Assembly: GCA_037833965.1 (NCBI GenBank)
Contig: AP031353.1
Span: 24,740,501-24,804,500 of the forward strand
Origin: Marchantia polymorpha subsp. ruderalis
Lineage: Eukaryota; Streptophyta; Marchantiopsida; Marchantiales; Marchantiaceae
Reading direction: 5' to 3'
Length of the DNA stretch: 64,000 nucleotides
The position numbers and the translations under genes are program-made. Below, in pieces: positions 32,854 through 44,879 of the stretch. Position 1 is the first letter of the stretch; the number at the start of each line of letters is the position of its first letter. Below the pieces are notes generated by a model that worked only from the letters and a program-made list of their open reading frames with translations, was not told the DNA's origin and searched no databases.

Positions 32854-35110
32854 CAATCTCTTCCTCCTCCAGTCACACCTTGCTTTGGCATCGTATAGCC
32901 ACGGTCTGCCAAGCAGCACATCATAACCTTTCTTCATCAGAGGCTGCAATATTATGTAGGACAGTTGAAAGTCTACTCCTCCAATGTTGGTTCTCACATT
33001 GCTCAACATTCCTAGCGGCATTCTGCGCGTTTGATCGGCCAGCCGCAGCACTCGGGTTGTAGGCTCGAAGGTCTGGAACCCCAAGGAGTTCGCTGTCTCC
33101 TCGGTCATGATGTTCACGCCCGAGCCGGAGTCCACTGGTACCTTCTGTATGACGCAGCCTCCGATCTCTACTTCGATCTCCGGAGGTCCTAGGTCTCCTC
33201 CTTCCACATTGTACACAGCCGGAAGTTTCCCTTTTTGGGGTTTGCGTGGTCGGCACAACGAAAGCATCAGCATCTTTCGGTACGTCTTATTGTCCTCCAA
33301 CAGCTGGTGGAAGGAAATATTTGCCCTCTGACTCCCTATGTCCTCCACTATGTCGTAGGAAGTGTTGGAAGTCATAGCCGCCACTCTCTCTGTAGTCGCG
33401 GTCGGAAGTGGTGTATGGGGCGTAGCCGCCTTCCGGTCGTCGGATATCGTTCCGCCGCTCAGTGCTTCCTTGATGAGGTGACTCACCTCATCTTTGATGT
33501 CCGGAAGGTAGTCTCGGGTCCGGAACTCTTCTGAAGACCTGTCCGCCTTCTCCGAGTTCTGCACCGGCTGGATGTTCCGTATCACCGGAGGTGTACCCGG
33601 CCTTTTTCTTCGGCTAGACTTCTCCTCTTCTTTAGACTTCCTCCTCTCTTCCCTACTCTCGAGGCGGCGAGTGTCCTCGTGGTCCTCTCCCCTCCTCTTT
33701 GAACTTCGGGTCTCTACCCGTCCGCACATTACTTCTTCTTCCGGCCATACTTTGTCTTCTTCAGCTGGGTCTGGGCTCAGCTCTACCTGGTTGACCTGCA
33801 CTTCTTCCTTGCCAGGTGTCGACACGAAACGCACGGTTTGCCTGGCGACTGGTGGTTGATCACATTCGGCTGCCGTATGTCCAGACTTCTTGCAGTTGCT
33901 GCACAACGGTACATACCCAGTTTGCTTCCTCGGGTGGGGGCAGCTCGGCGTGTAATGTCCCATGTCCCCGCAGTTGTAGCAACCATTGAATTGTGGTGGA
34001 GGTCGGTTGAAATTGCCTGGAGGTGCCATGCGTCTCGGTGGGAGCGTACCCGCCATTTCCCTCGGAACAAAGCGCGGTATATGCACAGGTGGGTTCGGAG
34101 TTGTAGCCGGAGCTATCTGAACCGCGTAGGCGGTGTCCTCAACCGGCTCAGCATAATAAATGGGGTTCTCCCACTGTGGTGCCCATTCGACCGCATTCAC
34201 TGGGTAAGTTGGGCGAGCGGACATGCACTCCGTGTTGGCATGTCCCACCTGTCCGCACGTAGTACACCAGAGATTTGCTCGCTGTCTCGCAGGTGATTTA
34301 CGTCGGTCTTGGCCTCCCACTACATGAACTTTTAGGTCCGCAAAATTCTTCACCAGGTTGTCCACCTTGGCTGCGATGTCCCCTTGACTCTTCACTGGGA
34401 TTCCCCTACCCCGATCCCTCTTCTTGATCGTACTGCGTTTCTTCTTCCGTCTTTCTTCCTCTGAAGATGACGAGTCCTCTTCCTCTTCCGAGGAAGAACT
34501 CGATTCGGAGGAGCTTGATTCTTCTGACGAGGAAGGCGAGTTCCTTCTCTTCCGACGTCCGCCTTGCGATTTCTTCTTCGTCGACCGTCGGTCGCGTCTT
34601 CGAGTGTCAAGGGTTGACGTTTCAAAGGTTTCTGCCGAAGCTATCACATCTTGGATTGTGTCAGCCTTGCCTCTCCTGCAGAAGGTCTCCATTTCTCTTG
34701 AGAGCCCTGTCACATACCAATCCACTGCTTGTTGCACCGAAAATGGTTCTCCTGGGCCTGTCTTCGGAATTCGATCTAGGAGGTCTTGGAATCTCTCAGT
34801 ATAATCTCGAAGATTCTCCTTCCGCTCGCGTCGAAGATTTCGAAGCCGGGTCAGTACTGGACTGTCATATCCGAGTTCGCGGAGTTTCTGTCGGAGGAAT
34901 TTCCAATAGAACTGTTAGCTCAATGCTCGCAGTAGGTGAACTGGAACGCCTTTGTCTTCCAGCAGTCGGTGATGGCGATCTTTCTGCAGAGTCCTCACCT
35001 GGAGTCTTCTTTTTAGTTCGCCGTTTTGCTTCTACGGCTTTTTCTGAATCTCGACGGAGCTTTCGTGTGGCTCTCGCACTCAGGTTTCCCACACTATCGC
35101 TTGTTGACAT
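32854..35110 (-). pseudogene. Family A gag and protease region, broken
   Basis: Minus strand: the N-terminus (NLSARATRKLRRDSEK) matches the B gag start. Part of the capsid-like gag domain follows (AVDWYVTGLSREMETFCRR), then a Ser/Glu-rich and basic segment, three zinc knuckles of CX2CX4HX4C type (CTTCGQVGHANTEC, CYNCGDMGHYTPSC, CSNCKKSGHTAAEC), and an aspartic protease with VDSGSGVNIMTEE. There are about two or three breaks. Confidence 0.7.
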
Positions 35111-35153
35111 TCACCGAGCATTGCTGCTCAAGTACTCTGGTGTTGACGCACTG

Positions 35154-35171
35154 TCCCCGGCAGCGGCGCCA
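35154..35171 (-). other. Primer-binding site (tRNA-Asp type), family A
   Basis: On the minus strand TGGCGCCGCTGCCGGGGA lies 22 bases after the LTR end. It complements the 3' end of plant tRNA-Asp except at one position and is the PBS style of Athila/Tat elements. Confidence 0.75.
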
Positions 35172-36151
35172 AAAAGAAGTTGTCGGCTCCTTATGTAATA
35201 ACCCACCAAAGGCTAAAACTGCAGTATGGTGGTAAAAAGATCAAACCCACAGGGACAGAGGCAACACACAGAGTAAAAAGTGTCACGTTTAACAGACTTT
35301 TGTAGAGTTTGAATTCTCAGGCGACTGTCACTTCCAGAAATACTACAGTGCTCGACTCGGAGGCTCGACTCGGAGGAGGATCTCGACTCGGAGGATGCTC
35401 GGAGGATGCACAGTACAGCGTAGTCACTCAACACACACACACACACACCTGAAACTAGCAAAAGCACAACTCGGAGGTCGGTCAGGACCTCCGCTTCGGA
35501 TTTCAGGGGGAAAGTGTCTCAAAAGTTCACTCAGAGGTTCTGCAGGTAGTGACTCCCACTCCGGCTTTTACTGCCCTTCCGCCAGGAACTAGCGTAGGGA
35601 ACCCGGACTGGACTTCCCACTTCGGAACGAAGCCCCTCCATACGCCGTGGACGTCACCCTCGACTCACACCAACCGCAGGGGGTACAGGCCCGACTGAGG
35701 ACTTAACTGAGACACAATCCAGTAACACACACACACAACCTGAATTGCAAACCAAGGCTTACACGAAGTAATAAAACTTCACTTTGGCATTCAGGGGAAA
35801 CTTCCCATAGGAGTACAATCAGGATATGTCACTCGAAGGAGTAAGGGGGAACTGTTCAAGTCTCTAACTCGCAGTCGGCTCTGAGCATCAGAAATCACCC
35901 GCAGGTGCAGATCCGCACTACTCAAGTCTCTAACCGGGTACTAGCTCTGAACATTCAGCCGAAGGCCTTCAACTACAACATACGGTAACTTCGCTATGCT
36001 GCAGCTTCTCTACGTGGTCCAGGACCAAAAATGCACAAACACGCCAAGAAAGTGAGTTCCTGATCTGCACTTCCGAAACTGGAAGAGTCCCAAGGCAAAA
36101 CGCCTTGATCTACTTTATACCTTCTAAGGTCCTAACGAACACTACGCTATC

Positions 36152-38707
36152 CTATCTACTACTCGCAACACTTGCACGAAACCAAACTACACTACTGCAC
36201 TCTGCAGATCCGGTGTTGCGCCTCCTGCGCGCCGGACTGCCTCGCTCTCTATCTCTACCTTGCCAATCTTCCGACCGGCTGCGCAACCCCAGACGCCGGA
36301 GGGCTGCAGTCACTTCCGACTCCAAGTGCGCCATAGTGTCGCGCGCACCCGACAAGAAGGATTCTAATTTCCTTGCTACTCGCCGCCGACTCCGAGTGTC
36401 ACCCTCCGTCAATGCCGCCGCCCGAAGCTCGAACTCCCTGAGAGTGATCTTCTCTTGAGCTGCCACCTCCCAATGGGCGTATACTTTTAGACAGTGAGTC
36501 ACCCGCGTCGCCAACTCTTCTCGCGCCCGGCAGCTGCCTTCCACCTCTGCTAGCTGCATTTCCGCATCTGCGCGCTGCGCCCTCAAATCCGCGCACTCGG
36601 ATTGCAAGTTGCGCAACAACTCCTCATCCTCCTTGCGTGTACTTTGACTTTCTTCTAAGGCGCGCTTCTGGCGCGCAAGCTCTTTTGCTAAGATGCGGTT
36701 TTGTCTCCGCTCTTCCTGCAATTCCGACTCGATCTTTGCCCGTATTAGCTCGGCATCCGCCTGGTTTTTCGTCGCCGCATCCTCCCTCTGCTGTTGCAAG
36801 GTTTGGTATAGCTTCTGTGTGACCGCCAGGTGTTGTCGGAGGGTAGTGTTCCTATCCTGCAATATTTGGCACCTAGAGGCCCAAGTGGCCACCTTGCTCC
36901 TCGTCCTGCGCTTGACAATCTCCACGTAAGACTGCGGTTTTCCGGTACCCGAGTACTTGGATGTCTTGCGATCCAGATAGCGCAGGAGTGGAACTATCTG
37001 CTCGCACAACACCCCCATTGGCGTTTTCTGCACAGAGTCCGCTTCTTGCTCTTCCGAGCTCGTCTCATCCTCCGTTTCGAGGATTTTGGTCGCCACCAAA
37101 TCCCTTGGCGACTCCCTGGAACTGTGGCGCGCAGCAGCTTCCGCCGCGACTGCCGCTCCACTCCCTGCTAAAATATCCAAGGCAGTGGGGGATCCCACTG
37201 CTTGAGCCCATGTTCCGGCTCGATCTTCGGTCTCCGAAGGGGTCGACGCCGCAGTGACTTTTGTCACCTTTGCACCGCCCACTTCTGCTGCCTGCCCTTC
37301 CGGCGCGATCTGCGCGGAAGGTGTCTTCGCTGGAGGTGCGTTCGCCGAAGGCGTCCGCACACGGGTCGCCGGCCCTGTCCCTCTCGCAGTCGGCGAATCT
37401 GGCCGACTCTCTGTTGACCGACTCGCAGTCGGCCGACTAGCAGTTGTCCGACTGTCAGTCGGATACACCCTGCGCGTCTTCAATCCACTTGGCCTGCTTG
37501 CTGGCGGCGTTTTCCCAGAAGTGCCTTCCGCCGAAGACGATCCTCTGAGGGTTGTTGGCTCGTAAGCCAAACTCTCTTCTGCTTCCGGCCTACTGTCCGG
37601 TTCAACGCGCCGCTCCGTCGGCCTTCCTTCCGTTTGTCGACCTTCAGTCGCCCGACTCGTAGTCGGCTGACTGTCAGTCTGTCAGTCTTCTTCCGAAGGC
37701 ATTGGTGCCTTCTGCGCAGAGGTATTTGCCGACTTCCCCAGAATCTGCGCGATTATATCCTCCTGCGTGGGATTCCGCCGGACCGGAGTACGCCCGGTCT
37801 CCTCAGTACTAGTTGGCATTTTGCGTGCCCTCTGTTTTGGTCGGCTGTGAGGCTCGTTGGTTGGCCGACTACGAGTCGGCGCAGCTGGCGCTTCCGGCTG
37901 CCTGTCCTCAGGTCTCTCATCCCACTTCCGCTTTCGCGGAACGCGCTCACTTCGACGTTCTTCTGCTGCTCTTGCTGGGGGCAGAGCTGGAGGCGGACTC
38001 GCAGGTGCCTCGTCCGGATCCGTGTCTACTTCGGCCTCCCGCGAGTATCTACCTGGATAGCTCCGTGTCAGCAGCGGAAACCGTGTCCGCTCTGAATTTG
38101 TCAAACATCCCATCGCCCGATAAAACACAATCAGGTAAAGCGAAAGATGATTGAGGGTTCCTCCTCTCTCTTCTTGCGCATGTTGGCGCGTCACCTTCCA
38201 CAGGAGCCGTGCCCAATGCACTGGAGCTCCTGACAACACTAGCTCCACAAATCCTACCTGCCAACCATGCATGTAAGCGGTCTTGGTCGGCTGCAATATC
38301 TGCAACAATGCAGTCACGACATTTCTCCGCAATCGATCTTTGTAATCCCGTGTCCGGAAACCGTTCTTGGAATGCCTGGCAACTTTGAAAAGCTCATTGT
38401 AGGAGATTTCTTCCTCCTGGGACACCTTCACGCTATCGGCCTCGAAGAGGAGATACCCTTCCTCGCCGGCACACCTGCCCAACACCTGCGCCCAGTCACA
38501 AATGTCCCACCTCTCTGGATGTGGACGGAATCCGCGTGAGGGCTTGTGTCTCTCCTGCAGATACTCGCGCACCATCTCCGGACATGTCCAGTTCCATCCC
38601 CACAGGAGGAAATCGAGCTTCAGCCCTATCAGCACATCTTGAAATGCGCGTAGACCGATCTGCGGCACCCTGAGTGAAGACACTCGCAGCTGGGGGACCT
38701 TCGACAT
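36152..38707 (-). pseudogene. U3 ORF in the family A 5' LTR, broken
   Basis: Same architecture as at 9606-12149: conserved domain from MSKVPQLRV and FLLWGWN through GGTLNHLS, a repeat-rich linker (TSRPTASRST-like and PSANAPPAKTPSA-like repeats), an acidic patch, then a coiled coil. It has few breaks; the two halves are each long and open. Confidence 0.7.
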
Positions 38708-39152
38708 TGCGTTTCCTGCACACACAAACGTTCTCCCTTCCGCTCGCTCTCTCACAATCGCCACTGCGAGTCGGCTGCTTAAGCACTGACTGCTGTCACT
38801 CTCTCTTCTCTCACGCTCAAGTTCGCTACTCGCAATTCTCTCCAAGGTCTGTCAAGATCCTTGCGCAACTCGCCTCCGCGCTCTCTTCTCTCTCTGCAGG
38901 TCTCTCCGCCCTTGCGCGTAATCTTGGAAACTGGAAATCGCAAAATCAAGAATGAGAGAATGAGACTGGAGAGCAGTCTTTTCTTTTCCGAATTCAAGAT
39001 CGTCCAACGTTCTTACTGGTTACAATTTACGCAGCCAGCTATACGGCCTAACGGTTCGCCCTTACATGCTCGAATTCACGTCTCCGCACTACGCGCATTC
39101 GCATGCGTGAATGTTGAATTCTCCCGCCGCCACCGTCTTCCGGACTCGAGTT

Positions 39153-42100
39153 CGCCGTCAGCAATGGACGAGGCATAAAGGACAAAATAAGCGGTACGAA
39201 TACGCGCCGGCGTAATTCGCACCGACTGGATGTGCGCCTCCAGCAAGGCGCCGACGGATAAGGAACACGTCAGCGGCGACGCGCCTCCGGTGATGGACGG
39301 GTTAGGGAAAGACAACATAGCCGACGTATACCCTGCGGCGGACTCGAGTCCGGAAGACGGCGGCGGCGGGAGAATTCAACATTCACGCATGCGAATGCGC
39401 GCAGTGCGGAGATGTGAATTCGCGCATGCAAAGGGCGAACCGTTAGGCCGTATAGCCGGCTGCGTACGTTGTAACCAGTAAGAACGTTGGACGTTCTTGA
39501 ATTTGGAGAAGAAAAGACTGCGCTCCAGTCTCATTCTCTCATTCTTGATTTTGCGAGTTCCAGCTTCCAAGATTACGCGCAAGGGCGGAGAGACCTGCAG
39601 TGAGAGGAGAGAGTGCGGAGACGAGTTGCGCAAGGATCTTGACAGACCTTGGAGAGAATTGCGAGTAGCGAACTTGAGCGTGAGCGAAGAGAGAGTGAGC
39701 AGTCAGTGCTTGAGCGGCCGACGCGCAGTGGCGATTGTGAGAGAGCGAGCGAAAGGGAGAACGTTTGTGTGTGCAGGTGACGCAATGTCGAAGGTTCCCC
39801 AGCTGCGAGTGTCTCCCCTCAGGGTGCCGCAGATCGGTCTACGCGCATTTCAAGATGTGCTGCTGGGGCTGAAGCTCGATTTCCTTCTATGGGGGTGGAA
39901 CTGGACATGTCCGGAGATGGTGCGCGAGTATCTGCAGGAGAGACACAAGCCCTCACGCGGATTCCGTCCACATCCAGAAAGATGGGACATTTGTGACTGG
40001 GCGCAGGTGTTGGGCAGGTGTGCCGGCGAGGAAGGGTATCTCCTCTTCGAGGCCGATAGCGTGAAGGTGTAGCAGGAGGAAGAAATCTCCTACAATGAGC
40101 TTTTCAAAGTTGCCAGGCATCCCAAGAATGGCTTACGGACGCGGGATTACAAAGATCGATTGCGGAGAAATGTCGCGACTGCATTGTTGCAGATATTGCA
40201 GCCGACCAAGACCGCTTACATGCATGGTTGGCAGGTAGAATTTGTGGAGCTAGTGTTGTCAGGAGCTCCAATGCATTGGGCACGGCTCCTGTGGAAGGTG
40301 ACGCGCCAACATGCGCAAGAAGAGAAAGGAGGAACCCTCAACCATCTTTCGCCTTACCTGATTGTGTTTTATCGGGCGATGGGATGTTTGACCAATTCAG
40401 AGCGGACACGGTTTCCGCTGCTGACCCGGAGCTATCCAGGTAGATACTCACGGGAGGCCGAAGTAGACACGGATCCGGACGAGGAACCTGCCAGTCCGCC
40501 TCCGGCTCCGGCCCCAGCAAGAGCAGCAGAAGAACGTCGAAGTGAGCGCATTCCGCGAAAGCGGAAGTGGGATGAGAGACCTGAGAACAGGCAGCCGGAA
40601 GTGCCAGCTGCGCCAACTCGTAGTCGGCCCACCCACGAACCTCACAGTCGACCAAAACAGAGGGCACGCAAAATGCCAACTAGTATTGAGGAGACCGGGC
40701 GTACTCCGGTCCGGCGGAATCCCACGCAGGAGGAGATAATCGCGCAGATTCTAGGGAAGTCGACAAATACCTCTACGCAGAAGGCACCAATGCCTTCGGA
40801 AGGAGATGGACGGACTGACAGTCGGCCGACTACGAGTCGGGCGACTGAAGGTCGACAAGTGGAAGGAAGGCCAACTGAGCGGCGCGTTGAACCGGACAGC
40901 CGGCCAAGTGGAGTAAAGACGCGCAGGGTGTATCCGACTCCCAGTCGGACAACTGCTAGTCGGCCGACTGCGAGTCAGTCAACAGAGAGTCGGCCGGATT
41001 CGCCGACTGCGAGACGGACAGGGCCGGCGATCAGTGTGCGGACGCCTTCGGCGGACGCACCTTCAGCGAAGACACCTTCCGCGCAGATTGCGCAGGAAGG
41101 GCAGGCAGCAGAAACGGGCGGTGCAAGGGTGACAGAAGTCACTGCGGCGTCGACCCCTTCGGAAACCGAAGATCGAGCCGGAACAGGGGCTCAAGCAGTG
41201 GGATCCCCCACTGCCCTGGATATTTTAGCAGGCAGTGGAGCGGCAGTCGCAGCGGAAGCTGATGCGCGCCACAGTTCCAGGGAGTCGCCAAGGGATTCGG
41301 TGGCAACTGAAATCCTCGAAACGGAGGATGAGACGAGCTCGGAAGAGCAGGAAGCGGATTCTGTGCAGAAAACGCCAACAGGGGTGTTGTGCGAGCAGAT
41401 AGTCCCTCTCCTGCGATATCTGGATCGCAAGACATCCAAGTACTCGGGTACTGGAAAACCGCAGTCTTATGTGGAGACTGTCAAGCGCAGGACGAGGAGC
41501 AAGGTGGCCACTTGGGCCTCTAGGTGCCAAGTATATGTGGAAAGGAACACCGCCCTCCGACAACACCTGGCGGTCACACAGAAGCTATACCAAGCCTTGT
41601 AGCAGCAGAGGGAGGATGCGGCGACGAAAAGCCAGGCGGAGGCCGAGCTAATGCGGGCAAAGATCGAGTCAGAATTGCAGGAAGAGTGGAGACAAAACCG
41701 CATCCTAGCAGCAGAGCTTGCGCGCCAGACGCGCGCCTTAGAAGAAAGTCAAAGAGCCCGCGAGGAGGATGAGGAGTTGTTGCGCAACTTGCAATCCGAG
41801 TGCTCGGATTTGAGGGCGCAGCGTGCGGAAGCGGAAATGCAGCTAGCAGAGGTGGAAGGCAGCTGCCGGGCGCGAGAAGAGTTGGCGACGCGGATGACTC
41901 ACTGTCTAAAAGGATACGCCCATTGGGAGGTGGCAGCTCAAGAGAGGATCACACTCAGGGAGTTTGAGCTTCGGGCGGCGGCATTGACGGAGGGTGACAG
42001 TCGGAGTCGGCGGCGAGTAGCGAGGAAATTAGAAACCTTCTTGTCGGGTGCGCGCGACACTATGGCGCACTTAGAGTGGGAAGTCACTGCAGCCCTCCGA

Positions 42101-43198
42101 CGCCTGGGGTTGTGCAGCCGGTCGGAAGACTGGCAAGGTAGAGACAGCGAGCGGAGCAGTCCGGCGCGCAGGAGGCGCAGCACCGGATCCGCCGAGTGCA
42201 GTAGTATAGTTTGGTTTCGCGCAGATGTTGTGAGGAGTAGATAGGATAGCGTAGTGTTAGTTAGGACCTTTGAGGGTATAAAGTAGATCAAGGCGTTTTG
42301 CCTTGGGACTCTTCCAGTTTCGGAAGTGCAGATCAGGAACTCACTTTCTTGGCGTGTTTGTGCATTTTGGTCCTGGCACCACGTAGAGAAGCTGCAGCAT
42401 AGCGAAGTTACCGTATGTTGTAGTTGAAGGCCTTCGGCTGAATGTTCAGAGCTAGTACCCGGTTAGAGACTTGAGTAGTGCGGATCTGCACCTGCGGGTG
42501 ATTTCTGATGCTCAGAGCCGGCTGCGAGTTAGAGACTTGAACAGTTCCCCCTTACTCCTTCGAGTGACATATCCTGATTGTACTCCTACGGGAAGTTTCC
42601 CCTGAATGCCAAAGTGAAGTTTTATTACTTCGTGTAAGCCTTGGTTTGCAATTCAGGTTGTGTGTGTGTTACTGGATCGTGTCTCAGTTAAGTTCTCAGT
42701 CGGGTCTGTACTCTCTGCGTTTGGTGTGAGAGTCGAGGGTGACGTCCACGGCGTATGAAGAGGCTTCGTTCCGAAGTGGGAAGTCCAGTCCGAGTACCCT
42801 ACGCTAGTTCCTGGCGGAAGGGCAGTAAAAGCCGGAGTGGGAGTCACTACCTGCAGAACCTCTGAGTGAACTTTTGAGACACTTTCCTCCTGAAATCCGA
42901 AGCGGAGGTTTTGACCGACCTCCGAGTTGTGCTTTTGCCAGTTTCAGGTGTGTGTGTGTGTGTTGAGTGACCACGCTGTACCGTGCATCCTCCGAGCATC
43001 CTCCGAGTCGAGATCCTCCTCCGAGTCGAGCCTCCGAGTCGAGCACTGCAGTATTTCTGGGAGTGACAGTCGCCTAGAATTCAAACTCTACAAAAGTCTG
43101 TTAAACATGACACTTTTACTCTGTGTGTTGCCTCTGTCCCTGTGGGTTCGATCTTTTTACCACCATACTGCAGTTTTAGCCTTTGGTGGGTTATTACA
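39153..43198 (+). mobile_element. Plus-strand family A LTR, head-to-head with the previous one
   Basis: It runs from about 39153 to GGGTTATTACA at 43198, lacking the first several hundred bases of the LTR. Together with 35194-39152 it forms an inverted repeat with about 4-kb arms. Immediately after its 3' end lies family B gag sequence starting GAGAC, so it appears inserted in, or fused to, the B element that follows. Confidence 0.7.
39785..42244 (+). pseudogene. U3 ORF in the plus-strand family A LTR, broken
   Basis: Conserved domain, linker and coiled coil as in the other A copies. The linker shows a minisatellite of alternating CGACT and AGTCGG units near 40805-41000 that encodes Thr/Ser/Arg/Pro repeats. 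It has about two or three breaks. The end at 42244 lies 33 bases before the LTR TATA box (TATAAAGTA at 42277). Confidence 0.7.
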
Positions 43199-44879
43199 GA
43201 GACCCTTGTGAAGGACTTCGCCGACCTCAAAGTTCAAGTGGTAGGCGGCCATGATCGCCGAAAATCACCCGGGAGAGTGCGAGCGAACTTGTGGTGCACT
43301 ACGTGCGGAGCGGTGGGACATGCGAACACCGAGTGTCTTACCACCCGTCCGTCATATCTAGTCAACGCAGTGGAGTGGGCACAACCGTACTATGGAGAAC
43401 ACCCCCAGTACTATGGGGAGGCGAGCGAAGAGACAGCCTACGCCGTCCAGTCGGTCCCCGCCCCTACTGCAGTTTCAGCAATGCAGGTTCAACGGTATCA
43501 TCCGGTAGATCGGGCCACTACGGTACCCGTGAGGCGAAGGGCACCTCCAGGGACGTTTGACCCACCGCCACCGAGAGCTTGTTATAATTGTGGGGAAGTT
43601 GGACACTTCTCACCTCAGTGCCCCCATCCCAAACGGCGAAACGATTATGTCCTGACATGTAGTAACTGCAAGAAGTCCGGGCATACTGCGCCAGAGTGTG
43701 ATCAGCCACCAATTCCTCGGCCAACGGTACGATTTGTGACCACTCCTGCCAAGGAGGACGTCCAAGTTAACCAAGTCGAAGTAGGTTCGGACAGAAATGA
43801 CGAAGACGAAGAATGGCCGGCGGAAGAGGTTATATGCGCACGAGTCGAAACTCGCAGTTCCAAGAAATCGAAGAAACAAGAGCGCGACACTCGCAAGCAC
43901 GAACGGAGAGCCGACGACCGGACGGGAAAAGGGAAGGAGAAGGCATCCAGCAAGTCCGACTTGCGACCTGCACGAAAGTCTTCGGTTACGCAAGAAGCAC
44001 CAGCAGTGCGCACCCAGACAGCGGTCGAGGATGAGCCAGTACGCTTGCTGAAACGAGACTATGCCCCGGATATCAGCGACGAGGTAACGAACTTGTTGAA
44101 GGAAGCGATCCGCAACCAAAAGGAACCACCGCGGCCAGACTTGTCACCCTCCTTTGGTGTGAAGATGGCAGCAACTTTGGAACCTCGCAGGGCGTCGTCC
44201 CCGACCCCTGCGACCCGACGCGTCCACTATGACTTAGTCGAAGATCTCGGGAATCGGCAAGTGAACATCACGTTCAACCAGCTTCTTGAGGACAACAAGA
44301 TGTATCGAAGGATGTTGATGCTTTCGTTACGACGTCAGCGGAAGCCGCGCACATCCAAATCCTCTCAGGTGTACCAAGTGGCCAGCGAAGACCAATGGCC
44401 ACCAGAGATCGATGTGGAAATAGCAGGGTGTTGTGTACGCAAGGTACCAGTAGACTCTGGATCAGGAGTCAACATAATGACGGAGGACACCGCAAGGGCC
44501 TTGGGGTTCGGTGAATACGAACCCTCGAGGCGTGCGTTGAGGTTAGCGGATCAGACGCGGAGAATGCCAGTAGGTATGCTACGCAATGTCAAAACAATCA
44601 TCGGTGGTGCAGACTTTTGGTTGACTTATATCATCCTTCAACCGATGCTGAAGCAAGGCTATGACGTCCTGCTCGGGCGACCGTGGTTGTATGGCGCACA
44701 AGTACGATGTGACTGGCGTAGGCATCGCCTTAAGTTTCCCCACCCTACGGAGCCGACCAAGACCATCACGGTGCCCTGGAACAAGGTCCGACATGAAGGA
44801 GAGACCCCCTCGACAAGTGCGGGGTACACATCGGGGGTAGACAATGATTCGGCCCCTCGATCAGATTCCAGTGACACTG
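43199..44879 (+). CDS. Family B gag C-terminal part and protease
   Basis: Three zinc knuckles (CTTCGAVGHANTEC, CYNCGEVGHFSPQC, CSNCKKSGHTAPEC) are followed by a basic, charged segment and an aspartic protease (VDSGSGVNIMTEDTARALGF). The visible part reads open up to the inserted solo LTR. The equivalent region of B2 continues for about 35 codons and ends at the read-through stop. The product would form the particle core and process the polyprotein. Confidence 0.75.

Larger units (their letters stand above)
32854..39152 (-). mobile_element. Family A element, minus strand: 5' LTR, PBS, gag and protease (truncated)
   Basis: Read on the minus strand, the 5' LTR (about 39152 to 35194, lacking its first several hundred bases) ends GGGTTATTACA. 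It is followed by the PBS at 35171-35154 and by gag-protease to 32854, where the element stops against B1. No reverse transcriptase is present. It is about the same scale as family B, and gag and protease are clearly related to B but diverged. It is broken and truncated at both ends. Confidence 0.7.

Noticed and set aside
35194-43198. Long-terminal-inverted-repeat DNA transposon (Mutator-like)
   Set aside because: Each arm is a retrotransposon LTR with a TATA box and GGGTTATTACA end. One arm is followed by a tRNA-Asp PBS and gag, and single LTRs elsewhere have 5-bp target duplications.
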